Assembly (NCBI RefSeq): GCF_004378355.1
Contig: NZ_SNUB01000024.1
Coordinates: 1 to 55,183 of the forward strand
Length of the DNA stretch: 55,183 bases
Direction of reading: 5' to 3'
From: Psychromonas algicola
Lineage (GTDB): Bacteria; Pseudomonadota; Gammaproteobacteria; Enterobacterales; Psychromonadaceae
This document shows, one piece after another, positions 20,290-31,392 of this stretch. Every line of letters starts with the position of its first letter. The first letter of the stretch is position 1. A program made the position numbers and the translations under genes. The notes under the pieces are model-generated. The model had not been told where the DNA came from, searched no databases, and saw only the letters and a list, made by a program, of their open reading frames with translations.

Positions 20290-20904
20290 ATGGACAATAA
20301 ATTAGCAGAACGTTTTCGTGGGTATTATCCCGTTATTATCGATATTGAAACATCAGGTTTAGATTCTCAGTGCCATGCAATTTTAGAAATAGCCGCCATT
20401 TTTCCTGAAATGGATGAACAAGGTTATTTAAAAACAGTTGATAAAATGCATTTTCACGTGATGCCCTTTGAAGGTGCTGAATTAGACCCTAAAGCGTTAA
20501 GCTTTACGGGAATTGACCCCTTTAATCCATTACGTGGCGCGGTTGATGAACGTGAAGCATTAACTGAAATCTTTAAAAAAGTGCGGAAGTATCAAAAACA
20601 AAATGATTGTAACCGTGCCATCTTAGTGGCTCATAATGCAGCTTTCGACCAAGGTTTTATTAACAAAGCGACAGAACGATGCAGTTTAAAGCGCGTGCCG
20701 TTTCATCCCTTTGCTTCTTTTGATACGGCGAGTATGGCTGGATTAACGTTAGGACAAACCGTATTGGCTAAAGCTTGTTTAAAAGCGGGCGTTGCTTATG
20801 ATAATAAACAGGCCCACTCAGCTTTGTATGATACAGAAGTGACGGCTGAACTATTTTATTACATGATTAACCGTTATAAAGCATTAGGTGGTTGGCAAGG
20901 TTAA
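20290..20904 (+). CDS. rnt: Ribonuclease T
   Basis: A DEDDh 3'-5' exoribonuclease that trims the CCA end of tRNA and matures the 3' ends of stable RNAs. The 204-residue product carries Exo I ([12 protein letters not shown]18 and E20), Exo II ([14 protein letters not shown]) and Exo III ([14 protein letters not shown], with the His and Asp of the DEDDh set). AGTGAGATC lies just before the ATG. Divergence from motY and convergence with grxD across a shared terminator match the arrangement in related marine gammaproteobacteria. Confidence 0.95.
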   Translation: MDNKLAERFRGYYPVIIDIETSGLDSQCHAILEIAAIFPEMDEQGYLKTVDKMHFHVMPFEGAELDPKALSFTGIDPFNPLRGAVDEREALTEIFKKVRKYQKQNDCNRAILVAHNAAFDQGFINKATERCSLKRVPFHPFASFDTASMAGLTLGQTVLAKACLKAGVAYDNKQAHSALYDTEVTAELFYYMINRYKALGGWQG

Positions 20905-20917
20905 TTTTAGCATTTGT

Positions 20918-20953
20918 AAAAAAAGCCCGTCTTAATTTAAGACGGGCTTTTTT
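20918..20953. terminator. Bidirectional terminator between rnt and grxD
   Basis: A near-perfect palindrome: AAAAAAGCCCGTCTTAA pairs with TTAAGACGGGCTTTTTT, giving T-runs on both strands for the convergent genes. Confidence 0.9.
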
Positions 20954-20971
20954 AATGCTGGAAAACAAAGC

Positions 20972-21304
20972 TTATTTTGCGGCTTCTGCTTTTTCTGCAG
21001 CAGCTGTAATTAATGGCTGTAATTCACCTTGCTGAAACATTTCTAGAATAATGTCACAACCGCCGACTAATTCGCCATCAACCCATAACTGAGGGAATGT
21101 TGGCCAGTTAGCGTATTTTGGTAACTCAGCACGAATATCTGGGTTTTGTAGAATATCTACATAAGCAAAAGGATGGCCACATTGCATCAATGCTTGAGAT
21201 GCCTGTGAAGAGAAACCACAACTTGGTAGTTTTGGTGAGCCTTTCATGTATAGCAGAATAGTGTTTTCACTTAATTGCTCTTTGATCTTGTCCAATGTTT
21301 CCAT
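20972..21304 (-). CDS. grxD: Monothiol glutaredoxin GrxD
   Basis: A CGFS-type monothiol glutaredoxin that binds and transfers [2Fe-2S] clusters with glutathione and BolA partners. The 110-residue product has the active site PKLPSCGFSSQA (Cys29), the glutathione-binding TFPQLWVDGELVGGCDI and the expected thioredoxin-fold length. GGAAAA precedes the ATG. It lies between rnt and sodB, as in enterobacteria, so the neighbourhood is ancestral. Confidence 0.95.
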   Translation of the reverse strand: METLDKIKEQLSENTILLYMKGSPKLPSCGFSSQASQALMQCGHPFAYVDILQNPDIRAELPKYANWPTFPQLWVDGELVGGCDIILEMFQQGELQPLITAAAEKAEAAK

Positions 21305-21408
21305 TATTTTTCCTTAACGAGAGAATATTTAGTATCTATTGCACATTATATCAGTACTAGACGTGCAATTTTAGTGTAAATTTGAGACTATTCTATCATA
21401 GATGTAAA

Positions 21409-21422
21409 ATGATCTAGATCAA
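21409..21422. promoter_or_regulatory. FNR-like palindrome upstream of sodB
   Basis: ATGATCTAGATCAA contains the perfect 12-bp palindrome TGATCTAGATCA. It differs from the FNR consensus TTGAT-N4-ATCAA at one position only (A instead of the first T). It lies about 90 bases before the sodB start and about 105 bases from the divergent grxD start, so it could serve either gene. Function is inferred from the consensus. Confidence 0.45.
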
Positions 21423-21509
21423 TTTTTGTTGTGGATTTTTGTATGCAAAGAAAGTATAAATAGACTCAATAAAAAGAACATCCCCCCAGCCTTTATTAGG
21501 AGAATTAAA

Positions 21510-22094
21510 ATGGCTTTTGAATTACCAGCATTACCATATGCAAAAGACGCATTAGAACCACATATTTCAGCTGAAACTTTAGACTTTCACCATGGTAAGC
21601 ACCATGCAACATATGTTGCTAAACTGAATGGTTTAGTTGAAGGTACTCCTCTAGCTGAAAAATCTTTAGAAGAAATCATTAAAACTTCTGAAGGTGGTAT
21701 TTTTAACAATGCTGCACAAATCTGGAACCACACATTTTACTGGAACTGTTTAGCGCCAAATGCTGGAGGCGAACCAACTGGTGAACTTGCTGCTGCAATC
21801 AATGCAACATTTGGTTCATTCGCTGAATTCCAAGCTGCATTAAACGATAAAGCAGTTAATAACTTCGGTTCTTCATGGACTTGGTTAGTTAAAAAAGCTG
21901 ACGGTTCATTAGAAATCGTAAATACTTCAAATGCAGGAACGCCATTAACTGAAGCAGGTACTACACCACTTTTAACAGTTGATTTATGGGAACATGCATA
22001 CTACATCGATTACCGTAACGTGCGTCCTAACTACCTTAACGGTTTTTGGGCATTAGTTAACTGGGAATTTGTTGCTAAAAACTTCGCTGCATAA
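21510..22094 (+). CDS. sodB: Iron superoxide dismutase
   Basis: Cytoplasmic Fe-dependent superoxide dismutase. The frame is open from 21426, but AGGAG just before the ATG at 21510 and the conserved N-terminus [10 protein letters not shown] fix the start, giving 194 residues. Metal ligands are in the usual places: [12 protein letters not shown] (H27), NHTFYWN, and [13 protein letters not shown] (Asp and His). The [11 protein letters not shown] and FGSSW stretches favour iron over manganese. A terminator follows. It is a third type of oxidative-stress enzyme close to ahpCF and katA. Confidence 0.95.
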   Translation: MAFELPALPYAKDALEPHISAETLDFHHGKHHATYVAKLNGLVEGTPLAEKSLEEIIKTSEGGIFNNAAQIWNHTFYWNCLAPNAGGEPTGELAAAINATFGSFAEFQAALNDKAVNNFGSSWTWLVKKADGSLEIVNTSNAGTPLTEAGTTPLLTVDLWEHAYYIDYRNVRPNYLNGFWALVNWEFVAKNFAA

Positions 22095-22114
22095 TTTAAG
22101 TTAATCTCGGTATT

Positions 22115-22153
22115 AAAAAAGCCCATCATGATGTAATCAGATGGGCTTTTTTT
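22115..22153 (+). terminator. Terminator of sodB
   Basis: Stem AAAAAAGCCCATC pairing with GATGGGCTTTTTT, then T residues, directly after the sodB stop. Confidence 0.88.
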
Positions 22154-22190
22154 ATGTGTGTTAAATGAGTTTTTAAGATTCAACCAATTT

Positions 22191-22353
22191 ATACCAATCA
22201 TACTAATTAACTGCTCTATTTTACTTGTTAAAATGACTTATTTCTTTGTTATAAGTTTCATAAAGGAAACAACCCTTTACCTCAACTTATGCCTTGAACT
22301 AAGTCATTTTTATTGCGCAAAATTTAGAACACATTATTTAATGTAATTGGTAT
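22191..22353 (-). repeat. MITE-like 163-bp element, copy A
   Basis: Begins ATACCAAT and ends ATTGGTAT, with longer imperfect terminal inverted repeats (TTAAATAA.TGATCTA type). It is clearly related to the copies at 44973 and 53239, but inverted with respect to them. It has no coding capacity. It lies between the converging sodB and cysZ genes and overlaps the last codons of cysZ. Confidence 0.85.
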
Positions 22354-23125
22354 TACTTGGATCGGGTAATGCTTGAGCTTTATAGATATCAACCCATGCT
22401 GCTGTTGCGCCACATACCGCGATTGGCATAATAATAAAATTGATAACAGGAATACTTGTACAAAAACTAACGATCATACCAAAGGTAATATTTTTGCCTA
22501 ATTTAGTGGCCAAGACTTGTTTCATTTTAGCAAATGAGACTTTGTGATTATCAAAAGGGTAATCTGCATATTGAATTGCCATCATCCATCCTGCAAAAAT
22601 AAACCAAATGATAGGTGCGATAGTTTGTCCAATTACAGGTATTAAAAATAACAATAAGCAACCTATTATACGTGGAATAAAATAAAGCCACTTTTGACAT
22701 TCTCGTTTAAATATACGTGGTAAATCTTTAAATAAATCAGCAAAGCTATCATCGTTAATGGATGAGTTGGTTAATAAGTTTTCTGTTTTTTCTGCTAACA
22801 AACCGTTAAAAGGTGCGGCGATAAGGTTGGCTACGGTTGAAAAAATAAAGGAAAATGAGAACAAAATTGACACAATAATAATTGGCCACAAAATATAAGT
22901 AAGCCAACTTAAAAATGAAGGTACTTGATCCATATAGCTTTCAATCCAACCAGTAATACTAAAAAATAAAAAACTAAATGCGCTTGCAAATATCACTATA
23001 TTAATAAGTAGTGGGATAATCACAAAAACGCGAAGCTTAGGATGGCTCAGCAATTTTGCACCTTTAAGTAAGTATCCAATGCCAGATAAAGGTTGATTGA
23101 TAAAATTTTCAGAGTTCATATTCAT
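22334..23125 (-). CDS. cysZ: Sulfate transporter CysZ
   Basis: Inner-membrane protein of the CysZ/EI24 family that imports sulfate for cysteine synthesis. The 263-residue product has several membrane segments and the family stretches GIGYLLKGAKLLSHPKLR near the N-terminus, NLIAAPFNGLLAEK (~110), FIPRIIGCLLLFLIPVIGQ and WMMAIQYADYPFDNHKVSF. It is divergent from zipA, as in E. coli. The last codons and the stop (Thr-Asn-Tyr-Ile-Lys-stop) lie inside repeat copy A, so the present C-terminus was set by that insertion. The conserved part of the protein ends before it. Confidence 0.92.
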   Translation of the reverse strand: MNMNSENFINQPLSGIGYLLKGAKLLSHPKLRVFVIIPLLINIVIFASAFSFLFFSITGWIESYMDQVPSFLSWLTYILWPIIIVSILFSFSFIFSTVANLIAAPFNGLLAEKTENLLTNSSINDDSFADLFKDLPRIFKRECQKWLYFIPRIIGCLLLFLIPVIGQTIAPIIWFIFAGWMMAIQYADYPFDNHKVSFAKMKQVLATKLGKNITFGMIVSFCTSIPVINFIIMPIAVCGATAAWVDIYKAQALPDPSNTNYIK

Positions 23126-23309
23126 GCCTTGTTATTGATCTATAAAGTAATATTACCTTGTAAAAAGGCTATATAGGGTAATTAATTGGCTCTTTTTTAA
23201 ATTCTATAACAATTTTGTAAAAAATAGTGGGCAAATGATAGACGCAAAGCGCGATACAAGGTAATTTACTCATTATAAAATTGTTTATCATGACTCAAGA
23301 GAATCAATA

Positions 23310-24194
23310 ATGCAGAATTTCCAACCTATTCTTATTGCAATTGGCATTTTAGCTATACTCGGAGTATTAATTCATGGTTTTTTAATTAGTAAAAAAGAGC
23401 AAGAATCAGTACTTCCAGAGGAATATGAAGATTTAGAAGAAGATCCAACAGAAAGTAACGAAGAGCCTTACGTTACTATGGTGGAAAGCGACGTTGATGC
23501 AATGGAGTTTTATGGGATTGCTAGTCAAGAAGACGACGAGGATCTAGAAAGTTTTGATATTTCAATTAATGACGATAATGTCATAGACGAAGATGATTCC
23601 AACATCGACGAGCAAGATATGCTTATCGATGCAGACACTTTATTAACTGATAGTGAAGTGGCTGATAAAGATTTTGATGAGGTTAGCACGAAAAGTAATA
23701 CCATCGGCAGTGAATTAGAAGATGAAGTTGCAACAGAGGAAGAAGTCTTAAACGACCCTGAGCAAATGTCCTCAATTGAAGAGCCTACAGATATTTTTGT
23801 ATTTAATGTGGTAGCACGTGATGGCTCTAAATTAGGTGGACATGAATTATTGCAATTCTTTTTAACTTCAGGTTTCCGTTACGGTCATATGAACATTTTC
23901 CATCGTCATGAAAACTCTGATGGTACTGGTGAAGTCTTATTTAGTATTGCTAATATGATGGCACCAGGAACCTTCGATTTAGACTCAATGGAACAATTTC
24001 AATCCCAAGGCATTTCATTTTTCCTAACGGCTCCCAATGACAAGATTGATATTAAAAAAGCATTTGATCTTATGTTACGTGCAGTGGTACAAATTGCAGA
24101 TGAATTTCATTGTGATGTATTAAATGAACAACGCGGTACATTAACAGAAGCACAATTTATAGAATATCGCAGTCGTCTATTACAATATACCTAA
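23310..24194 (+). CDS. zipA: Cell division protein ZipA
   Basis: Membrane-anchored protein that ties FtsZ to the inner membrane in the division ring. The 294-residue product has an N-terminal membrane anchor (ILIAIGILAILGVLIHGFLI), a long linker, and a C-terminal FtsZ-binding domain (~165-294: IFVFNVVARDG, GHELLQFFLTSGFRYGHMN, MMAPGTFDLD). The linker (~30-160) is very rich in Asp and Glu, unlike the proline/glutamine-rich linker of E. coli ZipA. It is divergent from cysZ and followed by ligA, the ancestral order. Confidence 0.92.
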   Translation: MQNFQPILIAIGILAILGVLIHGFLISKKEQESVLPEEYEDLEEDPTESNEEPYVTMVESDVDAMEFYGIASQEDDEDLESFDISINDDNVIDEDDSNIDEQDMLIDADTLLTDSEVADKDFDEVSTKSNTIGSELEDEVATEEEVLNDPEQMSSIEEPTDIFVFNVVARDGSKLGGHELLQFFLTSGFRYGHMNIFHRHENSDGTGEVLFSIANMMAPGTFDLDSMEQFQSQGISFFLTAPNDKIDIKKAFDLMLRAVVQIADEFHCDVLNEQRGTLTEAQFIEYRSRLLQYT

Positions 24195-24225
24195 TACTCG
24201 TTTAGGTGATGTGAGACTGCCTCCT

Positions 24226-24253
24226 AAAAAAGCCTCGTTTACGAGGTTTTTTT
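24226..24253 (+). terminator. Terminator between zipA and ligA
   Basis: CCTCGT-TT-ACGAGG stem with preceding A-run and following TTTTTTT. It suggests that ligA has its own promoter or depends on read-through. Confidence 0.65.
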
Positions 24254-24279
24254 ATTAGTAGAATGAGATAAAAAAGTGA

Positions 24280-26310
<2,031 letters not shown>

Positions 26311-26341
26311 TTAACTTATTAGTACATATTAAGGCGGTCAT

Positions 26342-26602
26342 ATGAAAAAGATTAAAAATGAATCTCAATTGTTACAGCATGCGACTAAGCTTGGCACAGC
26401 TTATGCCCTTAAAAGAGGATACGTTGGTATTGACAGCACGACTTCCGCTAAGGATAAACAAGAATGTATTTACCGTTTATTAGTACAAGATAAACTGATC
26501 AATCCATTGAATGAAGCAGATGAAAATACCGCTAATATTCGTCATAAATTGGTTGTGTGGATAATGAAAAACCTACCGGCTGATCATTCTCTTTTACAAT
26601 AA
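26342..26602 (+). CDS. DUF5062 family protein
   Basis: An 86-residue soluble protein (MKKIKNESQLLQHATKLGTAYALKRGY, read as two parts) that I recognise as DUF5062, a small family usually found directly after ligA in vibrios and their relatives. It has mixed charge and likely helical structure (ECIYRLLVQDKL, IRHKLVVWIMKNL). It starts 31 bases after ligA with a GGCGG-type ribosome site and is probably co-transcribed. Function is unknown; the steady linkage to ligA is the only clue. Confidence 0.8.
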   Translation: MKKIKNESQLLQHATKLGTAYALKRGYVGIDSTTSAKDKQECIYRLLVQDKLINPLNEADENTANIRHKLVVWIMKNLPADHSLLQ

Positions 26603-26657
26603 TCACTCGTTGTTAATTCTTCTTGTGAAGATTATGAGGCGGGGTAGTAGAAAATAG

Positions 26658-26684
26658 ATAAAAGCCAATGCCGTTGGCTTTTAT
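26658..26684. terminator. Bidirectional terminator between DUF5062 gene and dsbB
   Basis: A perfect 11-bp stem, ATAAAAGCCAA pairing with TTGGCTTTTAT, lies between two converging genes. Confidence 0.8.
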
Positions 26685-26698
26685 CGACTAAAGATGAT

Positions 26699-27241
26699 TT
26701 ATAAAATCGCTGAGTTAGATTTTTTAGGCAGCATGGCTGTGATAGCGACAACAACAAATAAAACTAGGTAGATTACAAAACATACAATTAACCATTGTGG
26801 CATTGAATAACCAAAAAATTGCCACACAATATCAGCACAATCGCCAGTTGGGTTAAATAACCAAGGCACCATTTCATGTAATGGTAACCAAGTAGGGAAG
26901 TTAGGGAAGAAGTCGCAGGTTGCAAAAGGAGAAGGATGCAGTTGATAGTGGACATGTTCGTTGGCTAACATTAATCCCCAAACTGCCCCGACTGCCCAAA
27001 CCGCGAAAGCAATTAAACGAATAAATAGGTTTTGAGGAGCAATTGCTCCAATTAAACCCGCAGCAACAATGGCAAGCATGGTAAGACGCTCATAAATACA
27101 CATAACACAAGGCTCTAAATTCATTACGTGTTGAAAGAAAAGGGCGCATAACTCTAAGACTAATGCACTACTTGCAAGTAATAACCAAGAAGAGCGTTGT
27201 AGCGATAACTGTTTTAAGTTTGAATAAATGGAAGAGTTCAA
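26699..27241 (-). CDS. dsbB: Disulfide bond formation protein DsbB
   Basis: Inner-membrane quinone reductase that reoxidises DsbA. The 180-residue product has four membrane helices and both catalytic pairs: EPCVMCIYER (C45, C48) in the first periplasmic loop and C109/C135 in the second (PFATCDFFP and TGDCADI). It is divergent from fadR. In E. coli dsbB is beside nhaB and fadR; nhaB is missing here. Confidence 0.95.
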   Translation of the reverse strand: MNSSIYSNLKQLSLQRSSWLLLASSALVLELCALFFQHVMNLEPCVMCIYERLTMLAIVAAGLIGAIAPQNLFIRLIAFAVWAVGAVWGLMLANEHVHYQLHPSPFATCDFFPNFPTWLPLHEMVPWLFNPTGDCADIVWQFFGYSMPQWLIVCFVIYLVLFVVVAITAMLPKKSNSAIL

Positions 27242-27345
27242 AATTGTTTCCTTAAGGAGTTTATTAATCTACTAATACTTTACCGCTTAAATGTTTAAAA
27301 TAAAAAGACTATTAATGAGTTAACTGAAAATTAGTTGATATTGAT

Positions 27346-27361
27346 TGTGAAGAAAGTCACA
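27346..27361. promoter_or_regulatory. CRP-type site between dsbB and fadR
   Basis: TGTGA-AGAAAG-TCACA is a perfect match to both halves of the CRP consensus. It is centred about 80 bases before the fadR start and about 110 from the dsbB start. cAMP-CRP control of fadR or dsbB is inferred from the match alone. Confidence 0.6.
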
Positions 27362-27377
27362 TTTGTTTGTTTGCTTA

Positions 27378-27397
27378 TACTGTTTTTACAAACAGCA
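27378..27397. promoter_or_regulatory. LexA-like box upstream of fadR
   Basis: TACTGTTTTTACAAACAGCA contains CTGT-N8-ACAG, the core of the gammaproteobacterial SOS box, with a consensus left half and a weaker right flank. About one such core is expected by chance in a window this size, so it needs testing. Confidence 0.35.
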
Positions 27398-27434
27398 AGC
27401 TTTGAATAGAACGAATATGATAATATAAGGTCAT

Positions 27435-28169
27435 ATGTTATTGGAAAGTCAAAATAAAATGATAATGAAAGCGAAAGGTCCTGCCGACGTTGCAGAACAA
27501 TACCTTATTGAATCGATATGGAACGGAACGATCCCTATTCATTCTGATTTACCTGCAGAACGATTTCTAGCAGATAAAATAGGCGTAACGCGTACCACCT
27601 TGCGTGAAGTATTACAGAGATTATCAAAAGAAGGGTGGATAACCATTCGCCATGGTAAAGCAACCAAGGTAAATGATTTTTGGGAAACCTCTGGCTTAAA
27701 CGTATTAAGTACATTAACGCGCTTAGACAATGAACGTCGTGGCGACTATATTGATCAATTAATGTCAGTACGTACTAACATTAGTACTATTATTTTACGT
27801 ATGGCCGCTAAACATAACAGCAAAAGTGTTATAGAGTTTTTAGAAAACATTCCCTCAAGTGATGCAAGTAGTGCTGTATTTACTGAGTTCGATTATCGTT
27901 TTTACCATCATGTTGCAGTGTCATCTAACAACATGATTTATGTATTGATTTTAAATGGCTTACAAGATTTATATCGTAAAGTCGGTACATTTTATTTTTC
28001 TAACAGTGAAGCTAAATTAATTGCACTGTCATTCTATGCAGATATCAAAGCTGTATTTGAAAAAGGTGACGGGCAACAAATCATGCAAATAGTACGGGAC
28101 TCCGCATTTGCAAGTGGGAAAATATGGTTACGTTTACGTGATCAATTACCTGAAAACTTTTTAGATTAA
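27435..28169 (+). CDS. fadR: Fatty acid metabolism regulator FadR
   Basis: GntR-family regulator that represses fatty-acid degradation and activates unsaturated fatty-acid synthesis until acyl-CoA binds. The 244-residue product has the winged helix-turn-helix (LPAERFLADKIGVTRTTLRE, LQRLSKEGW, HGKATKVNDFWETSGLN) and the all-helical acyl-CoA domain (LMSVRTNISTIILR, NGLQDLYRKVG). It lacks the ~40-residue insertion of Vibrio FadR. AAGG precedes the chosen ATG; internal Met codons at residues 9 and 11 would line up with the E. coli start. It sits where lrp is in E. coli, directly upstream of ftsK. Confidence 0.93.
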   Translation: MLLESQNKMIMKAKGPADVAEQYLIESIWNGTIPIHSDLPAERFLADKIGVTRTTLREVLQRLSKEGWITIRHGKATKVNDFWETSGLNVLSTLTRLDNERRGDYIDQLMSVRTNISTIILRMAAKHNSKSVIEFLENIPSSDASSAVFTEFDYRFYHHVAVSSNNMIYVLILNGLQDLYRKVGTFYFSNSEAKLIALSFYADIKAVFEKGDGQQIMQIVRDSAFASGKIWLRLRDQLPENFLD

Positions 28170-28227
28170 AATAGCTTCTTTTATTTACCAACATGCCATC
28201 GTGCATATTTATAGTTAGGGTACTTTT

Positions 28228-30774
28228 TTGTCAGATACCAAATTGTTAAACCACCTCTCTGGGGTGCAAAAATTATCAGAAGTAGGCATTATTGTTAGTG
28301 CGTTTGTTGCTATCTTTATTGTGTTATCACTCTCCACCTTTTCACCTGTTGACCCAAGTTGGTCACAGCAGCAATGGGTTGCCGATATTGAAAACTCAGG
28401 CGGTCGCGTGGGAGCATGGGTCGCCGATATCTTATTTTATGGGTTTGGTTTTTTAGCTTATTTAATTCCTGTGGTGATTGTCAGTGTTGCATGGGCCATT
28501 TTATGGAAGCCAAATTTTAGCTTCAATATCGATTTCCTTAATTTAAGCTTGCGAATTGTTGGCTTTATTTTCACCTTCTTTAGTTTAAGCGCACTCGCAG
28601 CTATTAATATTAGTGACTATCACTATTATCCGTCTGGCGGTTTAGTGGGAGATATTCTCGCACAAAGTATGTTAAGTTTTTTCAGCCTATTAGCAGTTAA
28701 CTTAATTCTATTAACTTTCTTAGTGTCTGGTACCACATTATTGTTTGGTTTTTCATGGATCCGTTTAATTGATGGCCTTGGTGACTTCACGATAAGAGCG
28801 GTGACTTGGTTAATTAATTTACCCAAAAAATTGAAAAGCCATAAAGAAGAAAATGCTGAAATCAATGCAGAGAAAAACCAGCAACGTCAACTTGAGAAAG
28901 AACAACGCTTATTAGAAAAAGAGCAAATTAAACAAGAAAAACTGGATAAAAAATTAGAGAAGCAAGCGCTTAAAGAGCAAAAGAAATTAGATGCGTTAGC
29001 TAAAAAAGAAAACAAGAAAAACAAAGATGAAGAGCAAGACGAAACGCCAATGATCGACTTCTCAAGCCCATCTGAGCAAGATTCAGATATTTTCAGTGGT
29101 GATACCTTTATCGGTAAAGATGAAGTCTTACCTGAATTAAATGAAGATATTATTGATTGGGAAGGGGCGAGTGAAGAAGTCGAGGGCATTCAACAAAAAA
29201 AGTCAGTGACTAAAAATGACTTTTCGCATTTACCTGAACACGCGCGTCCAACGGAAAGGTTTGTTGCTGATCAAAATATAGATCCATTACCAAGTATTGA
29301 GTTATTAGATAGACCAGATAAGAAAATTAATCCTATTTCTCAAGAAGAATTAGATACGGCAGCGCGCTTAGTTGAAGCTAAACTACTTGAATTTAAAATC
29401 AAAGCTGATGTTGTGAATGTATTGCCGGGACCCGTGATTACTCGCTTTGAGTTGGATCTCGCACCAGGCATGAAAGTGAGTACAGTGAGCAGTCTAGAAA
29501 AAGACTTAGCTCGAGCATTGTCTGCAATGAGCGTGCGAGTGGTTGACCAAATACCAGGTAAGTCAGTGATTGCATTAGAGTTACCTAACAGGCATCGTGA
29601 AATAGTTTATATTTCAGAAGTACTTGATTGTAAAAAATTCAATGATAATAAATCGCCTTTAACCATGGTGCTAGGCGCTGATATTTCAGGTTTACCTGTG
29701 GTGGTTGATTTAGCCAAAATGCCACATCTTCTGGTTGCTGGTACAACGGGTTCAGGTAAGTCTGTGGGCGTAAACTGTATGATAGTCAGCCTATTATACA
29801 AATCTGCTCCAGAAGATTTACGTATGATCTTAATTGACCCCAAAATGCTTGAGTTAAGTGTTTACGAAGGTATTCCACATCTCTTAACAGAAGTGGTCAC
29901 TGACATGAAAGATGCTGCTAATGCATTGCGTTGGTGTGTCGGAGAAATGGAACGTCGTTATAAATTATTAGCTGAAATAGGCGTTCGTAATTTAGCAGGT
30001 TATAACTCGGCAATTAAAAAAGCCAAAGCGGCTGGTGAACCGATTTTAGATCCGTTATGGAAACCAGGCGATAGCATGGCTGAAAGCGCTCCAGAATTGG
30101 AAAAATTACCAACTATCGTCGTAGTGGTTGATGAATTTGCCGATATGATGATGATTGTTGGTAAAAAATGTGAAGAGTTGATCACGCGTATTGCACAGAA
30201 AGCTCGTGCGGCGGGAATTCACTTAATTCTAGCCACACAGCGCCCATCGGTTGATGTCATTACAGGTTTAATTAAAGCCAATATTCCAACGCGTATTGCC
30301 TTTCAAGTATCAAGTAAAATTGATTCTCGCACCATTCTTGGTCAACAAGGTGCTGAAACCTTATTAGGTCATGGTGATATGTTATATATGCCTCCGGGTG
30401 TGGGGGTGCCAACGCGTGTTCATGGTGCCTTTGTTGACGATCATGAAGTCCATAAAGTGGTCGCTGATTGGAAAAAACGTGGTCAACCTAATTATGTAGA
30501 AGAAATTTTAGCCGGCGATGTGGATATGGACATGCTTTTACCTGGTGAACAGGCTGAAGGGGATGAAGAAATTGATCCATTATTCGACGAAGTAGTTGGT
30601 TTTATTACAGAAACCCGTAAAGTATCGATCTCAAGCATACAGCGTAAATTCCGTATTGGTTACAACCGCTCTGCACGTTTGGTTGATCAATTACAAGCTC
30701 AAGGCGTGATCACCGCACCATCGGGTGCAAATAGTAACCGTGAAGTACTTGCTCCACCTCCAATTAAGGATTAA
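28228..30774 (+). CDS. ftsK: DNA translocase FtsK
   Basis: Septal DNA pump that clears the chromosome terminus and activates XerCD at dif. The 848-residue product has four N-terminal membrane helices (to ~residue 180), a Lys/Glu-rich linker with coiled-coil character (~205-270), the RecA-type motor with Walker [11 protein letters not shown] (~505) and Walker [13 protein letters not shown] (~630), and the DNA-reading gamma domain (~785-848, [20 protein letters not shown]). The linker is much shorter than in E. coli. Translation starts at TTG behind AGGG. lolA follows 3 bases after the stop. Confidence 0.95.
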   Translation: MSDTKLLNHLSGVQKLSEVGIIVSAFVAIFIVLSLSTFSPVDPSWSQQQWVADIENSGGRVGAWVADILFYGFGFLAYLIPVVIVSVAWAILWKPNFSFNIDFLNLSLRIVGFIFTFFSLSALAAINISDYHYYPSGGLVGDILAQSMLSFFSLLAVNLILLTFLVSGTTLLFGFSWIRLIDGLGDFTIRAVTWLINLPKKLKSHKEENAEINAEKNQQRQLEKEQRLLEKEQIKQEKLDKKLEKQALKEQKKLDALAKKENKKNKDEEQDETPMIDFSSPSEQDSDIFSGDTFIGKDEVLPELNEDIIDWEGASEEVEGIQQKKSVTKNDFSHLPEHARPTERFVADQNIDPLPSIELLDRPDKKINPISQEELDTAARLVEAKLLEFKIKADVVNVLPGPVITRFELDLAPGMKVSTVSSLEKDLARALSAMSVRVVDQIPGKSVIALELPNRHREIVYISEVLDCKKFNDNKSPLTMVLGADISGLPVVVDLAKMPHLLVAGTTGSGKSVGVNCMIVSLLYKSAPEDLRMILIDPKMLELSVYEGIPHLLTEVVTDMKDAANALRWCVGEMERRYKLLAEIGVRNLAGYNSAIKKAKAAGEPILDPLWKPGDSMAESAPELEKLPTIVVVVDEFADMMMIVGKKCEELITRIAQKARAAGIHLILATQRPSVDVITGLIKANIPTRIAFQVSSKIDSRTILGQQGAETLLGHGDMLYMPPGVGVPTRVHGAFVDDHEVHKVVADWKKRGQPNYVEEILAGDVDMDMLLPGEQAEGDEEIDPLFDEVVGFITETRKVSISSIQRKFRIGYNRSARLVDQLQAQGVITAPSGANSNREVLAPPPIKD

Positions 30775-30777
30775 AGA

Positions 30778-31392
30778 ATGAAAAGAAGTGTTATCGCTTT
30801 CTTATGTATTTTAGTGTCATCAGTTCAAACTGTTATTGCACAAACTGATAGTGAACTTTTACAAAGTAAATTAGCTAAAGTAGACGTTATTCAAGCTGAT
30901 TTTAAGCAACAAGTGATTAATCCTGAAGGGCGACTTATTCAAGAAAGTACTGGGCAATTAACTATTTCTCGCCCTGGTAATTTCTATTGGCAAGTTCAAC
31001 AACCTGATGAAGAGCTTATTGTTTCTAATGGTAGCAATATTTGGCTATACAGCCCATTTATCGAGCAAGTAACGATCATGAACTTTGTGGATGCCGTTGA
31101 TGGTACTCCTTTTGTTTTATTGTCTGGTGCAGATGCCTCACAGTGGAAAAACTTCGAAGTTACAAAATTTGATAATCAATTTATTGTTAGTAACAAAAAC
31201 AATATTGATAATAAAACCAAATTTACTTTTATCTTTGATAAGAACGACAATATTAATGAATTTAGAGTAGAAGAAAGTCACGGACAAGTGAGCTTATTCA
31301 AGTTAACGCCTAACCAAAAAAGTAAAAAGCTAAGCAGCGACTTATTTGAATTCAAAATACCTGAGGGTGTTGAGATAGACGATCAACGCTAA
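30778..31392 (+). CDS. lolA: Outer-membrane lipoprotein carrier LolA
   Basis: Periplasmic chaperone that takes lipoproteins from LolCDE to LolB. The 204-residue precursor has a signal peptide ([21 protein letters not shown]) and the LolA beta-barrel pattern: [51 protein letters not shown] and the C-terminal [13 protein letters not shown]. It starts 3 bases after ftsK and its stop overlaps the rarA start by one base, so ftsK-lolA-rarA are one operon. Confidence 0.93.
   Translation: MKRSVIAFLCILVSSVQTVIAQTDSELLQSKLAKVDVIQADFKQQVINPEGRLIQESTGQLTISRPGNFYWQVQQPDEELIVSNGSNIWLYSPFIEQVTIMNFVDAVDGTPFVLLSGADASQWKNFEVTKFDNQFIVSNKNNIDNKTKFTFIFDKNDNINEFRVEESHGQVSLFKLTPNQKSKKLSSDLFEFKIPEGVEIDDQR

Noticed and set aside
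28887-29189. Serine-rich antisense frame in the ftsK linker
   Set aside because: It is the complement of the Lys/Glu-rich coiled-coil linker and has no start signal.
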